Made by a program: the position numbers and the translations under genes. From Fulvivirga sp. M361 (GTDB taxonomy: Bacteria > Bacteroidota > Bacteroidia > Cytophagales > Cyclobacteriaceae), in assembly GCF_007097395.1 (NCBI RefSeq), contig NZ_VKDC01000019.1, forward strand, positions 1 to 64,000: a DNA stretch of 64,000 nt, written 5' to 3'. This document shows positions 55,404 to 64,000 of the stretch, in pieces. Position 1 is the first letter of the stretch; each line of letters starts with the position of its first letter. The notes under the pieces were generated by a model that saw only the letters and a program-made list of their open reading frames with translations, did no database searches and was not told the DNA's origin.

Positions 55404-56981
55404 CTAGTTAATAAATCCGCCTGGATTTGTATCCCAAAATACCTGATTCGTGATCGGCCTTGGTTTCAGGGAAGTATTAGCATTCACTGCTTCTTCGGGC
55501 AAGGCAAATGTTCTTGGGAAAGGAACATTTTCATTGATTATAGGCTCCTGAATGCCTTCAGGAAATCCGGTGCGCCGATAAGCTTTATAGGACTCAACAG
55601 AATTTCCAAGCGTAGCAATGTAAAGTTCCCTGATCACAATATTCAATCTTTCATTGTCAGATCCGGCCAGTGCATATTCATCCATAACGTTAGTGACATA
55701 GGCTTCTACATCATCTTGCTTAGGCACGAAAGCAGTATCCACACCTATAGTGCTAAAATTCAACACCTTGTTTATTGACTCCCTAACACCGGCTTCTAAT
55801 GACGCTGCTGCATCGCCATTTGCACCAAGCCTTAACACGGCTTCCGCCTTAAAAAACTCTACATGAAATGACATTAATATGGGTAAAATACCGGCCCCTC
55901 CCATATTAGTACTTCTTGAACCCCTGGAAGGATTATCTCCATCAAAAGCCCCTCCGGCAGGATACATGCCATAAACCGTTTTCAAAAACCGGTCAGCAGC
56001 CCTGGGAGTGTCATCTCCATGATCTCTACCCCAATAAAAGTCTCCGGTATAACAAAAATCATGTACAGAAGAGCCTATACATCCCAATAAGTTTGCCGGA
56101 GGGTCTGTATTAGTTTGACGAAAGAGATAGAACCTCAACCGCGGATCTATCACTGATTTTGATTCTTTGAGAAGCCATATGAAATAGTTCCCTATGTATT
56201 CGCCCTGACCATCCTCACCATCGTAGCCACGGTTAAAATACGCATGCCTGCTTTCTACCGGATTAGCTGCAGTAGAATAAGGAAATTGGAAGTCATCCTC
56301 TTCTTCGCTAACCAAATTGTCCTCATCCAGTAACTCATTCAGCGCTGTTACGTCCCCGGTGTTTAATAATAACTTAAACTTAAGGGTATTCGCCAATCTG
56401 ATCCACTTTGTGGTGTCTCCATTGTAAAACAGGTCTTCCGTAGGAATGCGGTCAGCATTACGAAAATCATCGATGGCAATATTGATCATTTCCAATAAGG
56501 CCGGGTAAATGATGGCATCATCCTCTACTTTAGGGCTAAGATTCTCCACCCCTTTATTGGACTCGGAAAATGGAATGTCCCCCAGGTAATCTACCAACGT
56601 TGCGATACTGTAAGTACTCAGAAGTGTGCCTATACCTTTATGAAAACGTAATGCCTCATCCTGAGCAGCCAGATCTTCAAGAATCCTTAAATTCTCCCTT
56701 ATACTGAAGGTATTATTCCATTCATTGTCCATCTCAGCCGGTTCGGCTTCATCCGTGTATGTGTCGTTCATGGCTTCATACCTCATGATTTCGTCCCCTG
56801 CCAGGTTGAACCCGTTCATTGCTCCTTCAAACCGAATTTGAATAGCATTCAACAAGAAATCCGGGTCGATATGATCCGGCAATAACCGGTTAGGATCATT
56901 TTGTAAATCAAAGTCTATTACCTCACAGGATGCGAAAAACGCACTTACTATTACGCTTAGATATATAATTATTTTTTTCAT
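55404..56981 (-). CDS. SusD/RagB-family nutrient-binding outer membrane lipoprotein
   Basis: A 525-residue SusD-like lipoprotein with lipobox FFASC (Cys about 19). The helical tetratricopeptide-like core holds typical segments: WNNTFSIRENLRILEDL, GDIPFSES and KWIRLANTLKFKLLL. These proteins cap the SusC barrel and bind substrate at the cell surface. It lies 21 bp after the SusC-like gene in the usual SusC-SusD order. No glycoside hydrolase gene is in the window, so the substrate is unknown. Confidence 0.94.
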   Translation of the reverse strand: MKKIIIYLSVIVSAFFASCEVIDFDLQNDPNRLLPDHIDPDFLLNAIQIRFEGAMNGFNLAGDEIMRYEAMNDTYTDEAEPAEMDNEWNNTFSIRENLRILEDLAAQDEALRFHKGIGTLLSTYSIATLVDYLGDIPFSESNKGVENLSPKVEDDAIIYPALLEMINIAIDDFRNADRIPTEDLFYNGDTTKWIRLANTLKFKLLLNTGDVTALNELLDEDNLVSEEEDDFQFPYSTAANPVESRHAYFNRGYDGEDGQGEYIGNYFIWLLKESKSVIDPRLRFYLFRQTNTDPPANLLGCIGSSVHDFCYTGDFYWGRDHGDDTPRAADRFLKTVYGMYPAGGAFDGDNPSRGSRSTNMGGAGILPILMSFHVEFFKAEAVLRLGANGDAAASLEAGVRESINKVLNFSTIGVDTAFVPKQDDVEAYVTNVMDEYALAGSDNERLNIVIRELYIATLGNSVESYKAYRRTGFPEGIQEPIINENVPFPRTFALPEEAVNANTSLKPRPITNQVFWDTNPGGFIN

Positions 56982-57002
56982 ACGATTGTCTTTTAAGTAT
57001 GA

Positions 57003-60000
57003 TTAAAAAGTAACGGCTACTCCAGCTGCAAACCTTTTTGTAGTAGGTACAGTAGTGCCCTCCTGCGTATCAACAGCAGGATCTATATTGGTATACTTCG
57101 GAAAGCCGGGAGCATAGAAAAATATATTTCTACCGCTCACAGTAAACGTAACATCCTGGAAAGGGAGCTTTGCTACCTGACCTTTGGTCAGCCTGTAAGA
57201 GAGTGCTATTTCCCGTACTCTGAACACAGAGGTATCGAACGTGCTCAAGTCATCCGCATCAAAATAGTTAGAAAAAGCAGTTCTGTTACCATTTGCCTGG
57301 ATGGTATTTGGGATGGTCCGCCCGCTTTCATCCAGGTAAGGAAGCCCTGTACTTGGATCACCCAGCACCCCTGGGATAATAAAAGACCCTTCCCGGTTTT
57401 CCGTATCACGTGTAACCCCTCTTCCGATCAGGTCCTGTGCCAGGTCAGAAAAATTTTCACCACCATGCGTATATTCAAACTGCAGAAGAAGTGAAAAACC
57501 TTTGTAGTTAAAATTATGGATGTTAGTAAGTCGCCAATCCGGGGTGGGATTAGCAATCACACGATTCTGCAAGCCAACTGCCTCACTGGTAATTAACTCA
57601 CCATTCGTAGGGTTGATCAAAAAATTACCCTGAGGGTCTCTCATCGCAAAACTGCCCCACAATACCCCAAGAGGTTGTCCCTGTACGGCCACCCTATCTT
57701 CGTCATCATCGTCATCATCCAGTGAAATACGATCTATCGTTCCTCCCAGGTCCACCACTTCTGTTTCAAAAGCAGTAAACAGGTTTCTTATATTCCAGGT
57801 AAAATCTCCGGTCCGGACAACATTAACTCCCAGATCGATCTCCACACCATCGGTATCCACACGTCCTACATTGGTAAGTATGTTGGAAAAACCTGTTGAA
57901 CGATCAAGGGCCCGTTCAAGGATCTGGTCCTCTGAAATTCTTTTGTATACAGAAACGTCCAGATTAACCCTTCCTTGAAAAAAATTACCTTCAACTCCCA
58001 ATTCGAACTCTTTATGCAGTTCCGGCTTCAGGTCAGGATTGGGTAAACGTAACCTAACACTGTTAGCCACTATTGCTGTACCATCTCTTTTGATAAACTC
58101 CTGAGGGTCTAACTCCAGGCTTTCACGGGTATTAAAGGCACCGGGGAATCCGGAGGACGTTGCATAAGCGCCCCTGATCTTCAGGTTATCGATCACATTG
58201 GACCCTAAATTAAACGCTGAAGTAGGTATAAAAGAAACTGCTACTCCAGGGTAAAACAAACTCCTGTTTTCAGGTTCTACGGTTGACCCCCAGTCATTTC
58301 TGCCTGATAAGGTAAGATAAAGGTATTGATCATAGCTGAATTCAAACTGCCCAAAAACCCCGACCAAGTTCCGACGCGTCCTGGAAGCCTCTGCTGTGGT
58401 AACATTAAAATTATCAGGCCTGTTAAACCCAAAAACGATTTGTTCTCTGGACCGAGATGAATTAGACCTGAATTTATCTATTCTTGAATTGATGCCTACC
58501 TGTGAGGTAAAACCTAGCTTATCTGCCAGTTGATAATCAGAGCCGATGATGATAGACTGATCGAGTAAAATATCCCTGTTAAAATCAAGCTCTAGCTCAC
58601 CAAGCTCATCCCCCTCACCTGACAAGCTTACAATATTTGTAAAGTCTTCTTCATCTTCCGTTTCATTGTTGTAGCCTAAACGATAACTTATGTTTAAATT
58701 ATCTGTGAGTCGATAACCTACATTTAACGTAGTAAATAAGCGAACAATATTGTCATTCCTGCCGGTATTATTGATGGTCCACAACGGGTTAGTATCTCCC
58801 CTGTAATAAACATTTTCCCCCGTCTGGGGATTTTGAAAGGGTAAATTTTTAAGGTCTAAGTTTCTCGGGAGATACAGTAAACGTTCAAAGATATCGGTCC
58901 CGCTTTGCGAATTACGCTCCCTGGTCATATAGCTCATGGTCGCAGAAACATTCAGCTTATCTGTGACCTGCGCCTGCCCACCTACGGATAAATTGAACCT
59001 TTCCAGGTCATTGTTTCCGATGATGCCCGATTCTTCTGTATACCCAATGGAAACGTTAAAAGATGTTCTTTCCTGGCTGGTGGTTATGTTCAACGCTGTT
59101 ACAGAACCTGTACCTGTTTCAAAGAAGTCTTCTACATTATTGGTAGCTGGCACGTATGGCACATTAACGGTAGCAAATTCAGGAAAAATATCGGCTTGTC
59201 CTGCATAAGGGTGAGGCACAGAGTCCAGCTCAGCAAATGCGGGACCCCAGTTACCTATGGAACTGCTAAAAGTTCCATCAGCGCCCTGACCATAGGTATT
59301 TTGAAATTCAGGCAGGTTCGCCAGGGTGTTGGTATAGAAAGTCTGGGAAAAGTTTATCGTCGTATTTTCTTTGCCTTTCCCTTTACTGCCACTTTTTGTT
59401 TGTATCAGTATAACCCCGTTTCTACCGGCGCTACCATACAAAACAGAGGCATTAAGGCTTTTTAAAACCGTTGTTTCCTTAATATCATTAGGATCAATGT
59501 CTATTAAGCTACCGGCAAAAGGGACATTGTCTACCACGATCAAAGGGGCATTTCCCTGGGTAATGGATAGCGAGGACCGGACTCGAATAGAGGGGGTATT
59601 CCCTGTACTACCACTGGATTCCGTAAGCTGTACCCCGGCTATTTTACCAAATAACGATCGCCCTACATCAGACTCTGCTTTACCTTGAACTTCCTCCCCA
59701 CTAATACGGGCAATACCGTAACCCAACGCCTCTTTCGACTTCTCTATCCCCTGAGCGGTAACAATTATTTCACTCAATGACAGGATATCTTCTTCCAAAG
59801 CAAATTCATACACCGTCTGTGCAGAAGTAATTTCCTTCACCTGGTATCGATACCCAATACCCGAAACCACCAGGTAGCGACCAGGCTCAACTTCCAGTGA
59901 AAAATTACCGTCGATATCGGTGATCGTGCCATTAAGAAAGTCATTTTGACTCAATACCTCTCCGGTCGGCCGTTCGTTAGTCACATAAACCGTCATACCA

Positions 60001-60464
60001 GGCAGTCCATTACCGTTCCGATCCGTTACTTTTCCTGTTATATTGATGGGTGCTACAACAGCAGCTGTCTGCTTGTTTGGAGGGTCACTTTTTTCTTTAC
60101 GAGGTTTATCAAACAAAATAATCTGTTTGTCCTTTATATTATATTGCGTACTTGTTTCTGAAAAAAGGATTTTCAGAACATTCGTAATAGAGACTTTCCT
60201 GACATTTATTGAGACTTTACGGGATACATCTACCTGTTTATTACTGTATACAAACCTAAAATCTGTAGTGACTTCAATCTCATCAATAATTGCCGCAATG
60301 GAAGAATTCTCTGCTTTTAGTGTGATCTTGCTTTTTTGTGAGTAACTGTCATTAGCTTGTAATCCAATCAGAGTAGTTAATAATAACAGTGTAGTAAGTT
60401 TCATCCTTAAACCGAATTTCATAAAAGAATGATAGAACCTCTCTTTGTGTAGAAGTTTTTTCAT
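57003..60464 (-). CDS. SusC/RagA-family TonB-dependent outer membrane transporter with STN domain
   Basis: A 1153-residue TonB-dependent transporter. After a long signal region comes an STN domain (about 50-115), the part that talks to FecR-type anti-sigma factors. A carboxypeptidase-regulatory-like domain (about 140-230, NITGKVTDRNGNGLPGM), the plug (about 245-355, with SLNASVLYGSAGRNGVIL) and the barrel follow. The C-terminal FAAGVAVTF ends in Phe. It works with the SusD protein to import large ligands. The STN domain and adjacent fecR/sigma genes suggest transcriptional autoinduction. Confidence 0.95.
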   Translation of the reverse strand: MKKLLHKERFYHSFMKFGLRMKLTTLLLLTTLIGLQANDSYSQKSKITLKAENSSIAAIIDEIEVTTDFRFVYSNKQVDVSRKVSINVRKVSITNVLKILFSETSTQYNIKDKQIILFDKPRKEKSDPPNKQTAAVVAPINITGKVTDRNGNGLPGMTVYVTNERPTGEVLSQNDFLNGTITDIDGNFSLEVEPGRYLVVSGIGYRYQVKEITSAQTVYEFALEEDILSLSEIIVTAQGIEKSKEALGYGIARISGEEVQGKAESDVGRSLFGKIAGVQLTESSGSTGNTPSIRVRSSLSITQGNAPLIVVDNVPFAGSLIDIDPNDIKETTVLKSLNASVLYGSAGRNGVILIQTKSGSKGKGKENTTINFSQTFYTNTLANLPEFQNTYGQGADGTFSSSIGNWGPAFAELDSVPHPYAGQADIFPEFATVNVPYVPATNNVEDFFETGTGSVTALNITTSQERTSFNVSIGYTEESGIIGNNDLERFNLSVGGQAQVTDKLNVSATMSYMTRERNSQSGTDIFERLLYLPRNLDLKNLPFQNPQTGENVYYRGDTNPLWTINNTGRNDNIVRLFTTLNVGYRLTDNLNISYRLGYNNETEDEEDFTNIVSLSGEGDELGELELDFNRDILLDQSIIIGSDYQLADKLGFTSQVGINSRIDKFRSNSSRSREQIVFGFNRPDNFNVTTAEASRTRRNLVGVFGQFEFSYDQYLYLTLSGRNDWGSTVEPENRSLFYPGVAVSFIPTSAFNLGSNVIDNLKIRGAYATSSGFPGAFNTRESLELDPQEFIKRDGTAIVANSVRLRLPNPDLKPELHKEFELGVEGNFFQGRVNLDVSVYKRISEDQILERALDRSTGFSNILTNVGRVDTDGVEIDLGVNVVRTGDFTWNIRNLFTAFETEVVDLGGTIDRISLDDDDDDEDRVAVQGQPLGVLWGSFAMRDPQGNFLINPTNGELITSEAVGLQNRVIANPTPDWRLTNIHNFNYKGFSLLLQFEYTHGGENFSDLAQDLIGRGVTRDTENREGSFIIPGVLGDPSTGLPYLDESGRTIPNTIQANGNRTAFSNYFDADDLSTFDTSVFRVREIALSYRLTKGQVAKLPFQDVTFTVSGRNIFFYAPGFPKYTNIDPAVDTQEGTTVPTTKRFAAGVAVTF

Positions 60465-60649
60465 ATTTGCAATGTGTTTTGAGTGGTTAATTAATTTTGG
60501 TTAATCACTTTCATAGACCGGGAAATGTTGCCGCATTTTCCGGTTTTTCAGATAATGTTTCAACACCATCCAAAAGTGAACACCGAATTTTCATTCGTAA
60601 GTTAGTTGTGTTCCATATATTCCATTTTAGGCTTTAATTGTCTATTTAA

Positions 60650-61771
60650 TTATTTGATATACAAGGTATTATCTTTTATCTTATAACCTATTCCCTGGAT
60701 ATCATCAAAATAACTTAGTACCATTTCTATGGTTTTATTGGTAAAACTGGCACTAAACAATTCTTCGCCTAACGCTTCATTTTCCAATACAATTTCAACA
60801 TTGTAGTGCCTCTCCATTTTCTTAAGAATGTTCTTAAAAGGAGTATTTCTAAAGACAAGCTCTCCGTTTCTCCAGGAAGTATACACCCTGGTATTGACAG
60901 GTTCTGTTACTACTGTCTTTCCTGATTTATTAAAAGAACCTTTGAGTCCCGGAGTCAACGTCAGTGCATCTTCAACTACTTCCTGATCATTGTACATACC
61001 CACCATACCTTCAATAAGTACCACATCGGTTGAAGCATCTTCTACATAAGATGAAAGGTTAAATTGTGTCCCCAGAACGGCAACATTCAATGCTCCGGCA
61101 TTCACAATAAAAGGATGTTCCGCATCTGTAGTCACGTCAAAATAAGCCTCACCAACGATAGACACTTTACGATCCATGTTTTTTAAAAAAGTAACAGGAT
61201 ATCTCAGACTGGTCCCGGAATTTAAGTGTACTTGCGTACCGTCGCTAAAGCGTTTGCCATAAGGCACTTTTAAGGTATTATATAGTAATGTCTCCGAATC
61301 ATTCGTCCCCTGGTAGGTTAATTGACTTTTGTTTTGTACCCCTACAAGGTTCCCGGCTGCATCTTTAATATCTTTTGTGGCTCCCGGATTAATGGTCTGA
61401 ACCAATCCGTTGTCCAATTCAAGGGTGATGAAATCTTCTTCAGGCACCAGAGTGGTTTCTTCCGGAGAAAGGAAGAAACCTTGCTGATATATAAAGGTCA
61501 ATCCGACCAATAACACCACTGCCGCCGCATATTTCGTCCAGTTCGGGATCAGTTTTCGGATTGGCTTTTCTTCATGGTCAATCTGAGTGATCACGTTGTG
61601 GTAGGCGGCATCTACGTCATTTTTTATAATGGCCAGATTTAAATCATGCTCATCTTGTATATAGGTCTCAAGAAGCTTTTGATTTGCCGGATCTTTTAGC
61701 AACTCATGAAGTTCTAAGAGCTCTTCTTCAGAAATAGTCTCCGTTAGAAGCTTGGAAATCAGGATTTTCAA
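60650..61771 (-). CDS. FecR-family anti-sigma factor
   Basis: A 373-residue anti-sigma regulator. The cytoplasmic N-terminus (about 1-80) is followed by a membrane helix (YAAAVVLLVGLTFIYQQ, about 82-98). The periplasmic FecR domain includes VPYGKRFSDGTQVHLNSGTSLRYP (core GTQVHLNSGTSLRYP) and VGEAYFDVT. A C-terminal DUF4974 domain follows (FKNILKKMERHYNV to the end). It is divergent from the sigma factor gene and upstream of susC, the usual Bacteroidota arrangement. Confidence 0.93.
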   Translation of the reverse strand: MKILISKLLTETISEEELLELHELLKDPANQKLLETYIQDEHDLNLAIIKNDVDAAYHNVITQIDHEEKPIRKLIPNWTKYAAAVVLLVGLTFIYQQGFFLSPEETTLVPEEDFITLELDNGLVQTINPGATKDIKDAAGNLVGVQNKSQLTYQGTNDSETLLYNTLKVPYGKRFSDGTQVHLNSGTSLRYPVTFLKNMDRKVSIVGEAYFDVTTDAEHPFIVNAGALNVAVLGTQFNLSSYVEDASTDVVLIEGMVGMYNDQEVVEDALTLTPGLKGSFNKSGKTVVTEPVNTRVYTSWRNGELVFRNTPFKNILKKMERHYNVEIVLENEALGEELFSASFTNKTIEMVLSYFDDIQGIGYKIKDNTLYIK

Positions 61772-61889
61772 TGTGTTTGACTTTATAATTAGTACTATTG
61801 CTCAAAAAATAAAAAAAACCTTAAAGATTTTTCGCTTTTTTTTTGATCTTTAAAATAGTCGGAGTTGGTTTTTCCTTACAAAACAAAAT

Positions 61890-62400
61890 ATGGACGAGGT
61901 AGAAGCTGCAAAAGCCTTAAAAAAAGGAGATAGGGCAGTTTCTAGGTATTTCTTTGAACGCTATTATGATCGACTGATAGCCTACATTACTACTTATACT
62001 CGTGATAAGCTCCAATCTGAGGACATCGTACAAGAGGCTTTCATTAACCTCTGGAAAGACAGAGACAAGTTAGATCCTACTAAATCACCAAAAAGTTATT
62101 TGTATGCGATTGCTTATAACAGGTGTATTGATAGTTTAGAAAAAGCTCCTGGAGGTAATATGGCATAGAGCACTGGGCGACCGTATAAAGGAAGATACCG
62201 AATCACTCGAAAAACGTATTGAAAAGGTGAAACAAGTGGTAGATTCCCTCCCTCCCAAATGCCAGGAGATCATTCGGCTAAACAAGCTGGAAGGTATTAA
62301 GTATAAAGACATTGCAGTTCGAATGGACATTTCTGTTAAAACAGTAGAATCACAAATGCGCATAGCTTTTAAGAAAATAAGAGAAGCTTTTCACGATTAA
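61890..62400 (+). pseudogene. ECF sigma-70 factor gene with apparent frameshift
   Basis: Region 2 of an ECF sigma factor is read from the ATG at 61890: ALKKGDRAVSRYFFERYY and SEDIVQEAFINLWKDR are typical, up to YLYAIAYNRCIDSLEK. The frame then runs into a stop at 62168. The next frame from about 62140 continues as KLLEVIWHRALGDRIKE and holds region 4 (PPKCQEIIRLNKLEGI..YKDIAVRMDISVKTVESQM), ending at 62400. The join falls at an A5 run; one A fewer would make a single protein of about 170 residues. The same pattern occurs elsewhere in this window, so a sequencing indel is possible. The partner would be the adjacent FecR. Confidence 0.85.
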
Positions 62401-62434
62401 TACCCCCGTTTCTTTGTTTCCCGGATGAAGTAAT

Positions 62435-62896
62435 TCAAAATGTTAGAGGCCGTCTCAAAAGTAGTTGAGGCGGTTTTTCTGTTTTTGACATAAAAAAGAA
62501 GGTGCCCTTTTGAGACACCCTCATCTGTGAAAACTTTGGAATAAATCTGATCCTTTTAGAATGACTGTGAGACATTTCAACAATCAAACTATCAAAAATT
62601 CTTTTATTCAATATGGATGACTCCAGGCCGACTACCTTATTACATGAACTTGATACTTCAATCAACCAAGCTGAATGGCACACAAACGGTCGCACCGAGG
62701 ATGCTTTGTAATAATCCAGTCTTGCTTTAAATTCTTCTTGTTGATAATTGCCATATAGAAGCCTCAAGGTACATCCAAAATGATCATACCATAGTTTTTT
62801 TTGCAGGGCAATGCAGCAAATGCTAGTACTGCTTATCCTACCTAATAATATTAGATTAAAATCGTTCGTTCCTACTAATTTTTTGTAATCTTCCAT
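62435..62896 (-). CDS. Uncharacterised ORF, doubtful
   Basis: A 153-codon minus-strand frame with no recognised motif and several cysteines; composition is unusual. A terminator lies within its last 30 codons, and a neighbouring frame has a TGA just before that terminator, so the true C-terminus may be in the other frame. It may be a small gene with an indel or a chance frame. No signal peptide or membrane helix is seen. Confidence 0.3.
   Translation of the reverse strand: MEDYKKLVGTNDFNLILLGRISSTSICCIALQKKLWYDHFGCTLRLLYGNYQQEEFKARLDYYKASSVRPFVCHSAWLIEVSSSCNKVVGLESSILNKRIFDSLIVEMSHSHSKRIRFIPKFSQMRVSQKGTFFFMSKTEKPPQLLLRRPLTF
62450..62478 (+). terminator. Terminator after the ECF sigma gene
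   Basis: A 9-bp stem (CCGTCTCAA at 62450-62458 with TTGAGGCGG at 62465-62473, one wobble pair) and a T run at 62474-62478, 50 bp beyond the end of the sigma reading frame. Confidence 0.75.
62492..62519 (-). terminator. Minus-strand terminator facing the sigma gene
   Basis: On the minus strand GGTGTC (62519-62514) pairs with GGCACC (62506-62501) around a 7-base loop and is followed by TTCTTTTTT. It lies inside the 3' part of a minus-strand frame (62435-62896), which argues either that the frame is shifted near its end or that it is not a gene. Confidence 0.65.
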
Positions 62897-63039
62897 AACA
62901 TAGAAATGGTACTCATGAATTCAAAAACTTTACCCATCCAAGTAAGTTCCCAATTAAAAGTTAATAAAGTAGTTATTTGCAATGTTTACAATGATTAGTT
63001 TTCACGGTTAAACAAAGGTGCTAATACCGCCTGAAATCA

Positions 63040-63858
63040 ATGATGATCAAATTTTCACCTGCTTTATTAAGTACGCTGTTTTTGGGATGGCTGTCCTGTA
63101 GTTCTTCTATTCAACTAGGTGAAGTAGACCCTACAGAAGAATATGGAGCCTTGCACATACGCTGGTTCCGCGATCTTCATCTTTATATGGAACAACCTAA
63201 TTGGATTATGAAATTAGAAGGGCCGCAAAATCTTCGTCGAGAAACATCTTATAAGAAAGACTCTGTATTCATAGGGAAGATTCCTACAGGGATTTATCAA
63301 TTGAGCTTAAGTCGTAGGGTGGTAGAGCTCAATAGAGAAATCAAAATAAAGATCAGCGAAATTGTCGTAGTCAAGGAGAAAGTAAGTTTCGTCTCAGTCA
63401 CGAAAGAAGATGAGCAGCTTACCCGTACTAAGGGTTCAAGTCTTTGGGAAGGGCATCAGATACTACTGAATCAATTAGACAAGACAGGCAATGTTGTAGG
63501 CTCTGTTGACACAATAGCATTTAAAAAATGGTTTAATGAGCCATTATCACCCTACAACGGCCAATTCAGGAAAGCTGTAATGGGAAACAGTCCTCGGGAC
63601 AAAGCAGATTACCTGGTTGACCTGGATTCAGCGGCATCATTCCAATTTCATCATGTCAAGCCAGGTTACTACAAACTGCACGTAGTATTCCGTGAAAATC
63701 AAGCCTCTTACCAATCCAGGATTATCCAAAATGTATTTGTCAAACCGAACACTGCCTCAGTAGTTAAAGTGGATCAATTCATACGTCACATGTCATTGTT
63801 TCCTCCTCTGACTGGTAGCCAATACATGGATTGGCTACCCCAATTTAAACCGAAATAG
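63040..63858 (+). CDS. Putative lipoprotein of unknown family
   Basis: A 272-residue protein with a lipobox-like signal (LGWLSC, Cys about 20). The mature part has a regular beta-strand pattern with segments such as YGALHIRWFRDLHL and GKIPTGIYQLSLSRRVVEL, and YYKLHVVFRENQASYQSR near the end. These recall carboxypeptidase-regulatory-like or transthyretin-like folds, but I do not recognise the family. A second ATG one codon downstream may be the real start. No partner gene lies within the window. Confidence 0.7.
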   Translation: MMIKFSPALLSTLFLGWLSCSSSIQLGEVDPTEEYGALHIRWFRDLHLYMEQPNWIMKLEGPQNLRRETSYKKDSVFIGKIPTGIYQLSLSRRVVELNREIKIKISEIVVVKEKVSFVSVTKEDEQLTRTKGSSLWEGHQILLNQLDKTGNVVGSVDTIAFKKWFNEPLSPYNGQFRKAVMGNSPRDKADYLVDLDSAASFQFHHVKPGYYKLHVVFRENQASYQSRIIQNVFVKPNTASVVKVDQFIRHMSLFPPLTGSQYMDWLPQFKPK

Positions 63859-64000
63859 TTACTCAATTAAACCAATACAGTTATGAACAAATCCCATAAA
63901 TGCCTAATCACAGCAAAGGGTAAAAGTTGACCCTGCTCTCCGTATGATTTACCGTTCCAAATATTCACAACCTTTGTAGCCATCTTCGAGAATGGCAACG

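Noticed and set aside
1-64000. CRISPR arrays, tRNA and rRNA genes
   Set aside because: No regular repeat-spacer array, no tRNA-like cloverleaf with recognisable T-loop, and no rRNA sequence was seen on reading.

Overview
The window is a chromosomal segment from a member of the Bacteroidota, most likely the Cytophagales. The evidence is the gene content: a PorX-type response regulator, an LpxC-FabZ fusion, SusC/SusD-type outer-membrane uptake proteins, a FecR anti-sigma factor with a divergent ECF sigma factor, and promoter elements of the TAnnTTTG type. Base composition is moderate to AT-leaning, and there is no rRNA, tRNA or CRISPR array that I can see.

Layout. 1-2409: a complete IS66-family insertion sequence whose left end coincides with the start of the window. 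2537-18306: a dcw (division and cell wall) cluster on the minus strand, transcribed mraZ, rsmH, ftsL, ftsI (PASTA-type PBP), murE, mraY, murD, ftsW, murG, murC, ftsQ, ftsA, ftsZ. It has a strong terminator after ftsZ and a three-box MraZ-type operator before mraZ. 18409-35449: mixed housekeeping genes (CoA transferase, TlpA-like lipoprotein, mnmA plus a small coiled-coil ORF, SDR, polyprenyl synthase, hydrolase, a two-gene unit of a large P-loop protein and an MscS channel, DUF2911 protein, an operon of fumarylacetoacetase, flavin reductase and outer-membrane barrel, LysE exporter). 35635-47050: valS, then ald-tsaE-porX on the minus strand, facing away from a lipid A operon (HD-domain gene, lpxD, lpxC-fabZ, lpxA, ABC ATPase). 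47232-52415: a small lipoprotein, a gene-free stretch with a diverged direct repeat, uxaB, and a HAMP-GAF-PAS sensor without a kinase. 52719-62400: a SusC/SusD-type uptake locus with two extra lipoproteins, FecR and a divergent ECF sigma gene. 63040-63858: an unrecognised lipoprotein.

How the genes work together. The dcw genes make lipid II and build the divisome, with overlaps (ATGA, TTGA, TAATG) suggesting translational coupling. The lpx genes make lipid A. In the uptake locus, FecR and the sigma factor probably control the SusC/SusD pair in response to substrate sensed through the STN domain of the SusC protein.

Points deserving attention: (i) a 999-residue P-loop protein with a degenerate Walker A motif, translationally coupled to an MscS channel; (ii) two possible small ORFs in the only two gaps of the upstream dcw cluster; (iii) apparent single-base indels in murG (5' end), the ECF sigma gene and a lipoprotein gene. 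Because murG is essential, these may be sequencing indels, unusual starts or real frameshifts.
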